A model generated the notes under the pieces. That model had not been told where the DNA came from, did not search any database, and was given only the letters and a program-made list of their open reading frames with translations. A stretch of DNA of 64,000 nucleotides from Clostridium zeae (lineage in GTDB: Bacteria; Bacillota; Clostridia; Clostridiales; Clostridiaceae), in NCBI RefSeq assembly GCF_017312485.1, contig NZ_BMBA01000001.1, forward strand, positions 1-64,000, given 5' to 3'. The translations under genes and the position numbers were made by a program. Below, in pieces: positions 54,806-63,994 of the stretch; within the stretch, counting starts at the first letter, position 1; the number at the start of each line of letters is the position of its first letter.

Positions 54806-56890
54806 ATGAGAAGGTTAGACGCTGTGTATGAAAAGTTAAAAGTACTTTATTGTGGTCATGGTTTAAGTGCTATTGATATAGCGGAGGAACTGAACCTTAG
54901 CAGATCGAATGTAAGTAATGACCTTAACAGATTATTTGAAGCAGGTAAGGTAAATAAAATTAATGGAAGACCTGTGCTATTTAGTCCTATAGAAATTCGA
55001 AATGCAAGAAATTATGATACAAGATTCGATGAATTTGCTGAAAATAATCCAAGCTTATTATCCGCTGTTCAACAGTCTAAAGCAGCAATTTTATATCCTC
55101 CTAAGGGAATGGATATATTAATCTTTGGAAATACAGGTGTAGGAAAGTCAATGTTTGCGGAAATGACTCATCAATATGCTGTAGAGGTTAAAAGAATTAG
55201 AAGTGAAGCATCCTTAATAACATTTAACTGTGCTGATTATGCAAGTAATCCTCAACTTCTTTTAGCACAATTATTCGGCGTAAAAAAAGGTGCTTATACA
55301 GGAGCAGATATTGATAAAGTAGGACTTATTGAAAAAGCAGATAAAGGAATACTATTCTTGGATGAGGTACATAGATTACCTCCAGAAGGGCAGGAAATAT
55401 TTTTCAATTTCATTGATAAAGGAACATTTAGACGTCTTGGTGAGACAGAAATTGAAAGAAAAGCAGATGTAATAATAATTGCAGCAACTACCGAAAGTTT
55501 GGATTTCTCACTTTTGAAGACCTTCACACGAAGATTTCCAATGATAATTACTTTACCTGATTTATCTAAAAGAACCTATGAAGAAAGGTTTAGATTAGTA
55601 AACAGATTTTTTGAAGAAGAAGCTAAGAAGTTTAATAGAGAAATAATGGTTTCTGTCAATTCTATAAGAGTGCTACTTTCATATCAATGTATAAATAATA
55701 TAGGACAATTAAAGAATGATATTCAAATTATTTGTGCAAGAGCATTCCTTAATTTTTTATCTAATAAGGAAGATATTATAAAAATAAATGATATAGATAT
55801 TCCAGATCATATCAAAGATGGTGTTTACGAGAATACGGAAGATACCTTAATATATAGTAAACTTAGAACAGTTTACGGAGAATATTGCGTATTTAAAGTA
55901 AATGATAAATCTTCACTTTTGAGAACTCAAGATGAAAAGCCTAATATATACGAGATTATTGAGTTTGAGATAAAGTCTCAACTTGAAAAGGGCGAAAGAG
56001 TTGATCAAATTAAATTTAATTTAGAACAGAATCTTAATTTTTATATCCAAAAATACGTGGATAGTATAGATTTTAAGTTCAATCATTTTAAATCTAACGA
56101 TGTATTTGATAATTTATCTGCGAAAGTAACTTATAAGATAATTGAATTTTGTGAAGAAAATTTCAAGCGAAATGTAGATAAAAGTATTATTAAAGCTATT
56201 ACTATGCATATTGAGAACTTAAAGTATCAAATTAAAAGAAAGAAAAACATAGTTAATAATTATTTAAGTGAGATAATGTCAAAATATCCTTTTGAGATGA
56301 AACTTGCTGAACATTGTATAAAAATCATTGAAAATTTTATTGATATATCCATACCACAAAAAGAAGTAGCAGTATTTGCAGCATTTCTAGTTTATGGTTT
56401 TGATCAAGTTATACAGTATGATGGTTGTGTAAAGGTGATAGTTATAGCACACGGTAATACGACAGCAAGCTCCATGGTTGAGGCTGTGAACAAGCTACTA
56501 GGTGTAAGGTATTCAATAGGTATTGATTTTGCATTTAATGAAAATCCACAAGAGTTGATATTAAGAGTAATATCAAATATTAGAAAACTTAAAACAAAAT
56601 CTGACATACTGCTTCTAATTGACATGGATCCTTTAATAAACTTGGAGTTAGAGATTGAAAAAATTTTAGGTGTCAAAGTGAAAACTATACCTTTTGCAAG
56701 TACTATGCATGTAGTGGAAGCAACAAAGAAAGCTATGCTGGGGAAATCTCTAGCGCAAGTATACAACGAAACTTTAGAAATAAACAGATTGTTTGATAGG
56801 TTGTTATTAAGTAATGAAATGATATTTGATGATAATAATGAATTCTTAAGAAATTTAGATAAAAAAATTAATATAAGTATTGGTGTATAG
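54806..56890 (+). CDS. Sigma54-dependent PRD/EIIA activator (LevR-like), short form
   Basis: 694 residues. An N-terminal HTH (LSAIDIAEELNLSRSNVSNDL, about 20-40) leads to an AAA+ activator domain with Walker A GNTGVGKS (Lys114), the sigma54-contact loop GAYTGA starting at Gly162, and ILFLDEVHRLP. A PRD domain around His468 and an EIIA(Man)-like domain with His549 (IAHGNTTASS) follow. LevR proteins usually end in a second PRD; here the protein stops soon after EIIA. The domains imply control by PTS phosphorylation. ATG 54806 has AGAGGTGA in front. The sigma54 promoter of the next operon is its obvious target. Confidence 0.9.
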   Translation: MRRLDAVYEKLKVLYCGHGLSAIDIAEELNLSRSNVSNDLNRLFEAGKVNKINGRPVLFSPIEIRNARNYDTRFDEFAENNPSLLSAVQQSKAAILYPPKGMDILIFGNTGVGKSMFAEMTHQYAVEVKRIRSEASLITFNCADYASNPQLLLAQLFGVKKGAYTGADIDKVGLIEKADKGILFLDEVHRLPPEGQEIFFNFIDKGTFRRLGETEIERKADVIIIAATTESLDFSLLKTFTRRFPMIITLPDLSKRTYEERFRLVNRFFEEEAKKFNREIMVSVNSIRVLLSYQCINNIGQLKNDIQIICARAFLNFLSNKEDIIKINDIDIPDHIKDGVYENTEDTLIYSKLRTVYGEYCVFKVNDKSSLLRTQDEKPNIYEIIEFEIKSQLEKGERVDQIKFNLEQNLNFYIQKYVDSIDFKFNHFKSNDVFDNLSAKVTYKIIEFCEENFKRNVDKSIIKAITMHIENLKYQIKRKKNIVNNYLSEIMSKYPFEMKLAEHCIKIIENFIDISIPQKEVAVFAAFLVYGFDQVIQYDGCVKVIVIAHGNTTASSMVEAVNKLLGVRYSIGIDFAFNENPQELILRVISNIRKLKTKSDILLLIDMDPLINLELEIEKILGVKVKTIPFASTMHVVEATKKAMLGKSLAQVYNETLEINRLFDRLLLSNEMIFDDNNEFLRNLDKKINISIGV

Positions 56891-56904
56891 TTTATTTGAA
56901 ATCA

Positions 56905-56954
56905 TCCAAAATCAAACACATTTATATATTTGTTTGATTTTGGAGTTTTTTTTG
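56905..56954 (+). terminator. Terminator after the sigma54 activator gene
   Basis: CCAAAATCAAACA pairs with TGTTTGATTTTGG, followed by eight T. Confidence 0.9.
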
Positions 56955-56983
56955 TTTTCGAGTACAAAACACTAAAAATCTAC

Positions 56984-57058
56984 AATAAAACAGTGGTAAT
57001 TAATAAAACAGTTCAGTAAAAATATTCATGAAAGTTTAATATATAGCCAATAAAACAA
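56984..57058 (+). promoter_or_regulatory. Candidate upstream activator sites
   Basis: AATAAAACAG occurs at 56984-56993 and 57002-57011 (18-base period), with AATAAAACAA at 57049-57058, all within 100 bases upstream of the -24 box. Placement suits enhancer sites for the LevR-like activator; AT-richness makes chance repeats possible. Confidence 0.45.
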
Positions 57059-57081
57059 CTAAAAGTATCTCGTTAGAGTTT

Positions 57082-57097
57082 TGGCACGTTATTTGCT
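57082..57097 (+). promoter_or_regulatory. Sigma54 (-24/-12) promoter of the GH18-GH16 operon
   Basis: TGGCACG (57082-57088), TTAT, TTGCT (57093-57097) is an exact match to the consensus TGGCACG-N4-TTGCW, with GG and GC 12 bases apart. It lies 117 bases before the chitinase ATG and just downstream of the gene for a sigma54 activator. Confidence 0.87.
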
Positions 57098-57213
57098 GTT
57101 ATCAAGTTACAACGATAGTTAACGATTTTAAAAGTAAAATGTATCGGAGGTGATTGGACTTTACTGTTCATAATAAAAGGACAAGCTTTAAAAATTTAAA
57201 GGGAGATGGAAAG

Positions 57214-58674
57214 ATGAAAAAGAGAGTTACAGCGATTTTTTTGGCAAGTATTTTTGCATTTTTGTTAATATTAGGTTATGCCCCTAATATTAAAGTACAA
57301 GCAGCAACCGGATATAAGGTAGTTGGCTATGTTTATGGTACACCTGGCAGTATAGATGCTACGAAGCTTACGCATATAAACTATGCCTTTGCTTCAATAA
57401 ATTCAGATCATACTATAAAGGTGGAAAACACATCAGATCTTAAAACCCTAACTGCATTAAAATCAAAGAATCCTAATTTAAAGGTTATTTTGTCAGTTGG
57501 TGGTTGGGGAATGGATGGATTTTCTCAAGCAGCTTCTACATCTGCAGGTAGAAGTGCATTTGCACAAAGTTGTCTTAACTATGTGAACCAATATGCTTTA
57601 GATGGTATAGATATAGACTGGGAATATCCAGTGAATGGTGGATGGGGAGCAATAACTAGCAGTGCAGCCGATAAGCAAAACTTTACTTTATTGCTTCAAG
57701 CTATAAGAAACGCAATCGGTACTGGAAAGATACTTTCAATAGCTGGTGGAGCTTCTTCTGATTTTGTAAACACTTGGACTGAAATGGCAAAAGTAAAAGA
57801 TATAGTAGATTATATTAATCTAATGACTTATGATTTTACAAATGGTAATACGTTAAATGCAAATACTTACAATTCAAGTTTGGCAACTTCTGGATTAAGC
57901 TGTGAGAGCGCTGTTAATACTTACTTAAATGCAGGAGTGCCAGCAGCTAAATTAAATCTTGGAATGCCATTTTACGGTAGGACTACTTCAGGTGGATGGC
58001 CAACTTACACGGAGTTAGTAAATAATTATATAAATAAAAACGGATATGTACGTCAGTGGGATTCAGCAGCTCAGGAACCATATTTAACTCTCAACGGACA
58101 ATTTGCAATAACTTATGAAGATCCTCAATCAATAGCTGTAAAAGACTCTTTTATAAAGAGTAAAGGACTTGGTGGTGCAATGTTCTGGGAATATAGTCAG
58201 GATAATGGACAACTTTTAGGACAAATATGGAATGATTTAGGAACTTCAACACCACCACCTACTCCAACAACAAGTATAATTGCAATTAAATCAATGGCTA
58301 ATAATAAGTTTGTATGCGCTGATAATTACGGAAACAATCCTTTAATAGCTAATAGAGATACCTATGGGGCTTGGGAAGAATTCCAAGAAGTTGATCTTGG
58401 AAATGGTACTGTTGCATTAAAATCTTTAGCTAACAATCAGTTTGTTTCTGCGCAAAATGGTGGTGGAGGCTATTTGATCGCAAATAAAGCTTCAGTAGGA
58501 GGTGCCTGGGAAGCTTTCCAATTAGTTATATTACCAGATGGAAACTATGGAATAAAATCTATGTCTAATAATAAATTTGTATGTGCTGATAACGCTGGAG
58601 CTAATCCTCTAGTAGTAAATAGAGATGCTGTTGGTGGAGCGTGGGAGGCTTTTCAAATAATTAAAGTTAATTAG
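57214..58674 (+). CDS. Secreted GH18 chitinase with fascin-like binding domain
   Basis: 486 residues. A signal peptide (about 1-34, cut near VQAAT) is followed by a GH18 barrel (about 36-345) with SVGGWGMDGFS and the catalytic DGIDIDWEYP (proton donor Glu137). A PPPTPTTS linker leads to a beta-trefoil fascin-like module (about 360-486) with repeats of the type IKSMANNKFVCADN. It should hydrolyse chitin outside the cell. I chose ATG 57214 (GGGAGATGG in front, signal peptide follows). The frame extends 20 codons upstream to a TTG that is only three bases from its GGAGG. Confidence 0.93.
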   Translation: MKKRVTAIFLASIFAFLLILGYAPNIKVQAATGYKVVGYVYGTPGSIDATKLTHINYAFASINSDHTIKVENTSDLKTLTALKSKNPNLKVILSVGGWGMDGFSQAASTSAGRSAFAQSCLNYVNQYALDGIDIDWEYPVNGGWGAITSSAADKQNFTLLLQAIRNAIGTGKILSIAGGASSDFVNTWTEMAKVKDIVDYINLMTYDFTNGNTLNANTYNSSLATSGLSCESAVNTYLNAGVPAAKLNLGMPFYGRTTSGGWPTYTELVNNYINKNGYVRQWDSAAQEPYLTLNGQFAITYEDPQSIAVKDSFIKSKGLGGAMFWEYSQDNGQLLGQIWNDLGTSTPPPTPTTSIIAIKSMANNKFVCADNYGNNPLIANRDTYGAWEEFQEVDLGNGTVALKSLANNQFVSAQNGGGGYLIANKASVGGAWEAFQLVILPDGNYGIKSMSNNKFVCADNAGANPLVVNRDAVGGAWEAFQIIKVN

Positions 58675-58733
58675 TAAGTAATCAATTCGTAAGGTTTTTA
58701 ATTTAAAACTATATTAAAAGTGAGGAGATTTTT

Positions 58734-59972
58734 ATGGTAAGAAAGAAGCTAGTAGCAGCTACAGTTATTTCGGCACTATTATTTGGTATGACTTTTACTT
58801 CAATACCTGCAACTACTGCAAAAGCATCAATAAATGATGGGTGGGTTCAAGTTTGGGCAGATGAATTTAATTCTGCAAATGGCTCAGCTGTAGATACATC
58901 AAAATGGAGTTTTGACACTGGTGCAGGAGGATGGGGCAATAATGAATTAGAAAACTACACAAATCGTACCCAAAATGCTTACATGCAAGATGGAAGCTTA
59001 ATTTTACAAGCTAATAAAGAAAACTATAATGGTTCGCAATATACTTCTGCAAGAATAATAACAAAAAATAAATTTAGTGTTAAGTACGGAAGAGTTGAAA
59101 TGCGAGCAAAGCTACCATATGGGCAAGGTATGTGGCCAGCATTCTGGATGCTAGGAAGCAATATTGATAATGTTGATGTTGGATGGCCTAAATGCGGAGA
59201 GATAGATATAATGGAGAACTTAGGTAAAGAACCTAATATTGTGCATGGGACTATTCATGGTCCAGGATATTCAGGTAGCGCAGGACTTGGAGCTGCATAT
59301 ACCAGTTCTACTGCCTTAAGCGACGGATATCATACTTATGCTGTTGAATATGAGCCAAGCTCAATTAAATGGTATGTAGATGGAGTATTATATGAAACTA
59401 GAACTCCATATGATGTTAACGGTAACACTTGGGTATTTAATCAACCTTTTTTCATATTGTTAAATCTAGCTGTTGGTGGTGGCTGGCCAGGAAACCCTGA
59501 TTCTACAACAGTGTTCCCACAAAAATACGCTATAGATTATGTTCGTGTATATCAAAGAGCAAATGGATATAATATGGTGTCTTTAAAATCTGCATATAAT
59601 GGCATGTATGTAACTGCAGATAATTGTGGACTTAGTCCATTAATAGCAAGTAGAACTTCAGCTGGGTTATGGGAACAGTTTGAACAAGTTAATCTAGGTA
59701 ATGGGGTTATTGCTTTAAGATCACTTGCCAATGGTAAGTATGTATGTGCTGATAATTATGGCAATAATCCTTTGATAGCAAACAGAGATACTATAGATGC
59801 CTGGGAAGAATTCCAAGTTGTAACTATGCCGGACGGAAAGAAAGCATTGAAATCATTAGCAAACAATAAATACGTATGTGCTGATAATTATGGAAATAAC
59901 CCTTTAATTGCAAATAGAGATGCTGTAGGAGGAAATTGGGAAGAATTCGATATTGTACCGCAAGGATATTAA
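58734..59972 (+). CDS. Secreted GH16 endo-beta-1,3-glucanase with fascin-like binding domain
   Basis: 412 residues. Signal peptide (about 1-32, cut near AKASI). The GH16 domain (about 34-278) has the active-site line GEIDIMENLG with Glu156 and Glu161 and the laminarinase-type insertion. The C-terminal fascin-like module (about 283-412) shares near-identical repeats with the chitinase, including VCADNYGNNPLIANRDT. It lies 59 bases after the GH18 gene with no terminator between, so it should be transcribed from the same sigma54 promoter. GAGGAG precedes the ATG. Confidence 0.93.
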   Translation: MVRKKLVAATVISALLFGMTFTSIPATTAKASINDGWVQVWADEFNSANGSAVDTSKWSFDTGAGGWGNNELENYTNRTQNAYMQDGSLILQANKENYNGSQYTSARIITKNKFSVKYGRVEMRAKLPYGQGMWPAFWMLGSNIDNVDVGWPKCGEIDIMENLGKEPNIVHGTIHGPGYSGSAGLGAAYTSSTALSDGYHTYAVEYEPSSIKWYVDGVLYETRTPYDVNGNTWVFNQPFFILLNLAVGGGWPGNPDSTTVFPQKYAIDYVRVYQRANGYNMVSLKSAYNGMYVTADNCGLSPLIASRTSAGLWEQFEQVNLGNGVIALRSLANGKYVCADNYGNNPLIANRDTIDAWEEFQVVTMPDGKKALKSLANNKYVCADNYGNNPLIANRDAVGGNWEEFDIVPQGY

Positions 59973-59993
59973 TTTGTTAATTTAATTTTTTTG

Positions 59994-60070
59994 TACCACT
60001 TCATTGAATATTTTAATTCAGTTTTCAGAAGAAATACGAATTCTGTAAAATATACAAATGAAGTGGTATA
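59994..60070. repeat. GTACC-ended palindromic repeat after the GH16 gene
   Basis: TACCACTTCATT (59995-60006) and its exact complement (60058-60069) flank a further imperfect stem (ATATTTTA/TAAAATAT). The ends match those of 61351-61445. It may double as a terminator, although only a short T-run follows. The remainder of 60071-60277 is AT-rich with no feature. Confidence 0.6.
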
Positions 60071-60277
60071 TTTTTATTGAAAATATAAATTTTATGTGCT
60101 TATATTTTAACGTAATAATAGTAAAAAATACTCATTAACTCAAAGTAATAAATGTATATTTTTTAAAGTAAAAGTTTTAAGGTAATATATACTTTATGGA
60201 TTAGCTGCAGTAATATATATTATAATAGAATTAATATTACATATACTTAGATATTTAAGATAGAAGATGAGGATAAG

Positions 60278-60760
60278 ATGAATTTTGATTTTAAGATACC
60301 AAGAGAGGAAGATTCATTGCAAATAGCAACTTGGAAATATGAAAATGAGTACTCTTTCTATAGCAATGATAAAACAAAGGAAAAACAAGAATGGGCATTA
60401 AATATTCATACTGAAGAAGATGCTTTCACAATCTTTGATGAAAATAATAAACTTGTTGGACATTGTAGTTTTGATGATGAAGAAGGTGAAATAATTCTCG
60501 GACTGCAAATGAACCCAGGTTTTACAGGACAAGGCAACGGTTATGAATTTGTAAAAGCAATTTTAGATTTTGGTAAGAAGAAATATGGATATGATAAGAT
60601 TTCACTTTATGTTGCTAAGTTTAACAAAAGAGCTATTAGAGTTTATGAAAAACTTGGGTTTTATAAAATAGACGATTTTACTTGGGAAATATATAATGAA
60701 GAAATAGAATTTCTTGTTATGGAAAAATGTTATTTAAACAATTTTCTTGAATTTAACTAA
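60278..60760 (+). CDS. GNAT-family N-acetyltransferase (RimJ/RimL-like)
   Basis: 160 residues. FKIPREEDSLQIATWKYENEYSFYS, the acetyl-CoA region MNPGFTGQGNGYEFVKAIL and the late SLYVAKFNKRAIRVYEKLGFYKIDD are standard for GNAT proteins. The acceptor is unknown. AGATGAGGATA precedes the ATG and a terminator follows. Confidence 0.83.
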   Translation: MNFDFKIPREEDSLQIATWKYENEYSFYSNDKTKEKQEWALNIHTEEDAFTIFDENNKLVGHCSFDDEEGEIILGLQMNPGFTGQGNGYEFVKAILDFGKKKYGYDKISLYVAKFNKRAIRVYEKLGFYKIDDFTWEIYNEEIEFLVMEKCYLNNFLEFN

Positions 60761-60775
60761 TAAATAAAGCTAATT

Positions 60776-60808
60776 TGAAAATCACTATAAATATGGTGAT
60801 TTTTTTTA
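60776..60808 (+). terminator. Terminator after the acetyltransferase gene
   Basis: AAAATCACTAT pairs with ATGGTGATTTT (one G-T pair) and a T-run follows. Confidence 0.8.
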
Positions 60809-60919
60809 CTGTCTAGGAAATTGTAGAATTTTCAAGCTAGCTAAACATAGATGTTTCAATGGCTTTAGAAGTTTTTTTATGGTTGTAAAGTGAAAAATAA
60901 AATTTTAAAATTAATTATA

Positions 60920-60975
60920 TTGACAATGCAATTGCCTTATGATAGTATAATAACAATAATTCGATGAATATCGAA
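60920..60975 (+). promoter_or_regulatory. Promoter and dyad of the second ArsR-type regulator
   Basis: TTGACA at 60920-60925 and an AT-rich -10 region near 60943-60951, followed by TTCGAT-GAAT-ATCGAA (60960-60975), a perfect 6-bp dyad suited to autorepression by the ArsR protein encoded 28 bases downstream. Confidence 0.55.
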
Positions 60976-61002
60976 ATATAAAACGATCAGGAGAAAACCT
61001 GC

Positions 61003-61287
61003 ATGAAACTTGATGATAATACAATTGAACAGGCTGTTAAAGTTTATAAAGCGTTAGGAGAGCCAACAAGAATAAGAATTATTAAAATTTTATATAGAAT
61101 TAATGAATTGAATTGTAATGAAATTGAAGACAAAGCTTGCATATGTGCAAAATCAACATTATCACATCATATGAAACAGCTAGCTGATTGCGGATTAATT
61201 GAACTACGTAAGGATGGTATCTATCATTATTACAGTCTAAACAGAGAGGTATTAAAGAATTTTGTTTCCCTAGATTGGGATGATTAG
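61003..61287 (+). CDS. ArsR-family regulator with a cysteine pair
   Basis: 94 residues. YKALGEPTRIRIIKILY, the HTH with CAKSTLSHHMKQLADCGLI, and the wing ELRKDGIYHYYSLN are typical. Cysteines in LNCNEIEDKACICAKS, close to the recognition helix, could bind metal or sense thiols, though not in the ELCVCDL form of classical ArsR. No transporter or enzyme gene sits beside it. The start is preceded by CAGGAG. Confidence 0.85.
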   Translation: MKLDDNTIEQAVKVYKALGEPTRIRIIKILYRINELNCNEIEDKACICAKSTLSHHMKQLADCGLIELRKDGIYHYYSLNREVLKNFVSLDWDD

Positions 61288-61325
61288 CATAAAAGCTAAT
61301 TTGTAAGAGATATATTTTTTAACAT

Positions 61326-61349
61326 ATAGTTCTATAGTTATAGAACTAT
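61326..61349. repeat. Perfect 24-bp palindrome downstream of the ArsR gene
   Basis: ATAGTTCTATA, GT, and the exact complement TATAGAACTAT. There is no T-run, so it is a weak terminator candidate; it could be an operator upstream of lon. It abuts the palindromic repeat at 61351. Confidence 0.6.
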
Positions 61350-61350
61350 A

Positions 61351-61445
61351 GATGTACAACTTCAATCAGAAAACTATTTTCAAAGCTCCTCTGGGTTCTG
61401 AGAGGAGAATTTGAAAATATAAAATTTATTATGAAGCGGTACATC
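61351..61445 (-). repeat. GTACC-ended palindromic repeat, best-preserved copy
   Basis: A 95-bp near-complete hairpin: GATGTAC..CTTCA with TGAAG..GTACATC at the ends, ATTTTCAAA with TTTGAAAAT, and CTCCTCT with AGAGGAG around loop GGGTTCTG. It matches 665-760 in reverse orientation. It lies in the leader region of lon. Confidence 0.7.
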
Positions 61446-61513
61446 AATAAAAGTATTTTGATAAAAGATTAAATTAATGACTGTTATAGTCAAAATAATG
61501 GAGATGAATAAAC

Positions 61514-63895
61514 ATGAATAATTTAGATATAAAAAAGGAATTACCTCTAATCATTATACCTAATACAGTGCTTTTACCTGGTAAAAGCATTACAGTTAAA
61601 ACAAGTAAAGAAGTAGGTGACAGCTTTTATAATAGAGTTGTGGCAGAGGATAACTATGGTATTGTTTTAGCTATAAAAGACGGAAAGCAACTAGAAGTAT
61701 ATGAAGAAAATGATTTTTATACTGTTGGAGCATTAATAAAGTTAGAAGAAAGAAAACCACTTTCAGATGGTTATCACTTTGTTATTGATGTACTTGAAAG
61801 AGTAGCGGCTGATGAATTTATTAGGGATGGTGAGGATTTTAGAGTAACTTTTAACTATGTACCTGATGTTATAGATTTAGAGGTTAATAATCAAAAGGAG
61901 ATAATGACACATATTAAGACCTTAGTAGGTGAGATAAGTGGTCATTTTAAGGGGTCAGAAGCTTATGTTGATTATATTAAAAAATTGGATGATATTACTG
62001 CTACAATAGCTTATTTATTCCCGTTTATGAATATAAGCTTCGAAGCTAGACAAGCTTTCTTGGAGATACGCTCTTTAAGGGAAAAAAGTTTGAGATTTTT
62101 AGATATTTTGATAGAACAACGAGATGCTATAAAGTTTCAAGTAGAAATATCAGAAAAATACAATAGCAAGGTCAATAAAAATTATAGAGAACAAATGCTT
62201 AGACAACAACTTAAGGCCATTCAAGAAGAACTAAATGAAACAGATGATAGTAAGAGTAAAGGCAAAAAAGATTATAAAGAACTAATTGAAACAGCTAATA
62301 TGCCTGAAGATGTTAAAGAAGTTGCACTTAATGAACTTGATAAATTAGAGAGACAAAGTCAAAATAGCACTGAAGGAAATGTTATTAGAAATTATCTAGA
62401 TTTACTTGTAAATTTACCTTGGGAAAAAAGTGAAGTAAGAGATATTGATATAGCTGCTGCAAGAGACTTATTGAACAGTAAACATTATGGTCTTGATAAG
62501 GTTAAAGATAGAATAATCCAACACCTTACAATAATGAAGCTAAAACAAAATAAGCAAGGTTCAATTTTACTTCTTGTAGGTCCTCCAGGTACTGGAAAAA
62601 CAAGTTTAGGTAAAAGTATAGCAGAAGCCTTAAATCGTAAATATGTAAGGGCTAGTCTTGGTGGCGTTAGAGACGAATCTGAGATAAGAGGACATAGAAG
62701 AACTTATGTTGGCGCATTGCCAGGAAGAATAATTCAAGGTATGAAGAAAGCAGGAGAAAAGAACCCAGTTTTCATATTAGATGAAATTGATAAGTTAAGT
62801 GCATCAGCAAATGGAGATCCTTCTAGTGCACTACTGGAAGTTCTAGATCCAGAGCAAAACAATAGTTTCTCCGATCATTATCTAGAAGTATCATATGATT
62901 TATCAGATGTGTTCTTTATAGCTACAGCTAACTCATTAAGAGACATTCCAGGTCCATTAAGAGATAGAATGGAAATTATTGATATAAGTAGTTATACAAG
63001 TCATGAAAAGTTCTATATAGCAAAAGATCATTTAGTTAAAGCTGTAATTGAAGATCATGGACTTAGCAGTGAACAACTAGTAATTGAAGATGATGCATTA
63101 AAAGTAATTATTGAGAAGTACACAAGAGAAGCGGGTGTAAGAGGTTTAAAGAGGCAATTATCAAAAGTTGCTAGGGTTTCTGCAGAGAAGATAGTTACTA
63201 GTGGTGTAGCTTTACCTTATACAATTAAAGCTGAAATGCTTACTGATATTTTAGGACATGACGCAATTCAATATGATAGAGCTAACGAAAAAAATGCTCC
63301 AGGAGTTGTAACTGGTCTTGCTTGGACACCGGTTGGCGGAGATATATTATTCATTGAAGGAGTTTATATGCCTGGAAATGGACAACTTATTCTTACTGGG
63401 CAACTTGGTGATGTAATGAAGGAATCTGCAAAGATTTCACAAAGTCTTATACGTTCAAGACTAGCAGTAAGCTTAAAGAATTTTGAGTTTAATAAAAATG
63501 ATTTACATATACACGTGCCAGCAGGAGCTACGCCGAAAGACGGTCCATCAGCTGGAGTTGCGTTATTCACAACTATAGCTTCTTTAATAACTGGTCGTGA
63601 AGTAGATCCAAAGCTTGCAATGACTGGAGAAATATCCTTAAGAGGTGCTGTGCTTCCAGTTGGGGGAATTAAGGAAAAAGTACTTGCAGCACATCGTGCA
63701 GGTATAAAGAGAGTAATCCTTCCAAAAGGAAATGAAAAAGACATTAATGACATACCAGTTGAAGTAAGAAATGAGTTGAAGTTTATTCTTGTCGAAACAA
63801 TTGAGGATGTGTTAAGAGAAACAATTAATATGAATTTGCCAAACCCTAATGCTCTTAACATAGCAGAAGAAATAGAACAATTAATTACAATTTAA
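61514..63895 (+). CDS. lon: ATP-dependent protease La
   Basis: 793 residues, full length. N-terminal Lon substrate domain (about 8-205), helical neck, AAA+ module with [13 protein letters not shown] and [12 protein letters not shown], and the protease domain with catalytic Ser679 in KDGPSAGVA and a Lys about 43 residues on. It degrades misfolded and regulatory proteins in the cytoplasm. GGAG precedes the ATG by about ten bases. No CIRCE-type heat-shock operator is visible; instead two palindromes lie upstream (61326-61445). Confidence 0.96.
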   Translation: MNNLDIKKELPLIIIPNTVLLPGKSITVKTSKEVGDSFYNRVVAEDNYGIVLAIKDGKQLEVYEENDFYTVGALIKLEERKPLSDGYHFVIDVLERVAADEFIRDGEDFRVTFNYVPDVIDLEVNNQKEIMTHIKTLVGEISGHFKGSEAYVDYIKKLDDITATIAYLFPFMNISFEARQAFLEIRSLREKSLRFLDILIEQRDAIKFQVEISEKYNSKVNKNYREQMLRQQLKAIQEELNETDDSKSKGKKDYKELIETANMPEDVKEVALNELDKLERQSQNSTEGNVIRNYLDLLVNLPWEKSEVRDIDIAAARDLLNSKHYGLDKVKDRIIQHLTIMKLKQNKQGSILLLVGPPGTGKTSLGKSIAEALNRKYVRASLGGVRDESEIRGHRRTYVGALPGRIIQGMKKAGEKNPVFILDEIDKLSASANGDPSSALLEVLDPEQNNSFSDHYLEVSYDLSDVFFIATANSLRDIPGPLRDRMEIIDISSYTSHEKFYIAKDHLVKAVIEDHGLSSEQLVIEDDALKVIIEKYTREAGVRGLKRQLSKVARVSAEKIVTSGVALPYTIKAEMLTDILGHDAIQYDRANEKNAPGVVTGLAWTPVGGDILFIEGVYMPGNGQLILTGQLGDVMKESAKISQSLIRSRLAVSLKNFEFNKNDLHIHVPAGATPKDGPSAGVALFTTIASLITGREVDPKLAMTGEISLRGAVLPVGGIKEKVLAAHRAGIKRVILPKGNEKDINDIPVEVRNELKFILVETIEDVLRETINMNLPNPNALNIAEEIEQLITI

Positions 63896-63940
63896 CTTTA
63901 TTACGACAAACAATAAGATGATTATTGTATTATAATCATA

Positions 63941-63994
63941 AAAAGTATCCTATAGTTAGTCTTTAAACAAAAGCTAATCTATAGGATATTTTTG
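63941..63994 (+). terminator. Terminator after lon
   Basis: TATCCTATAG and TTAG pair with CTAA and CTATAGGATA, ending in five T. Confidence 0.88.

Noticed and set aside
63364-63861. Minus-strand frame of 165 codons opposite lon
   Set aside because: Antisense to the conserved protease domain, with no ribosome site or recognisable sequence.
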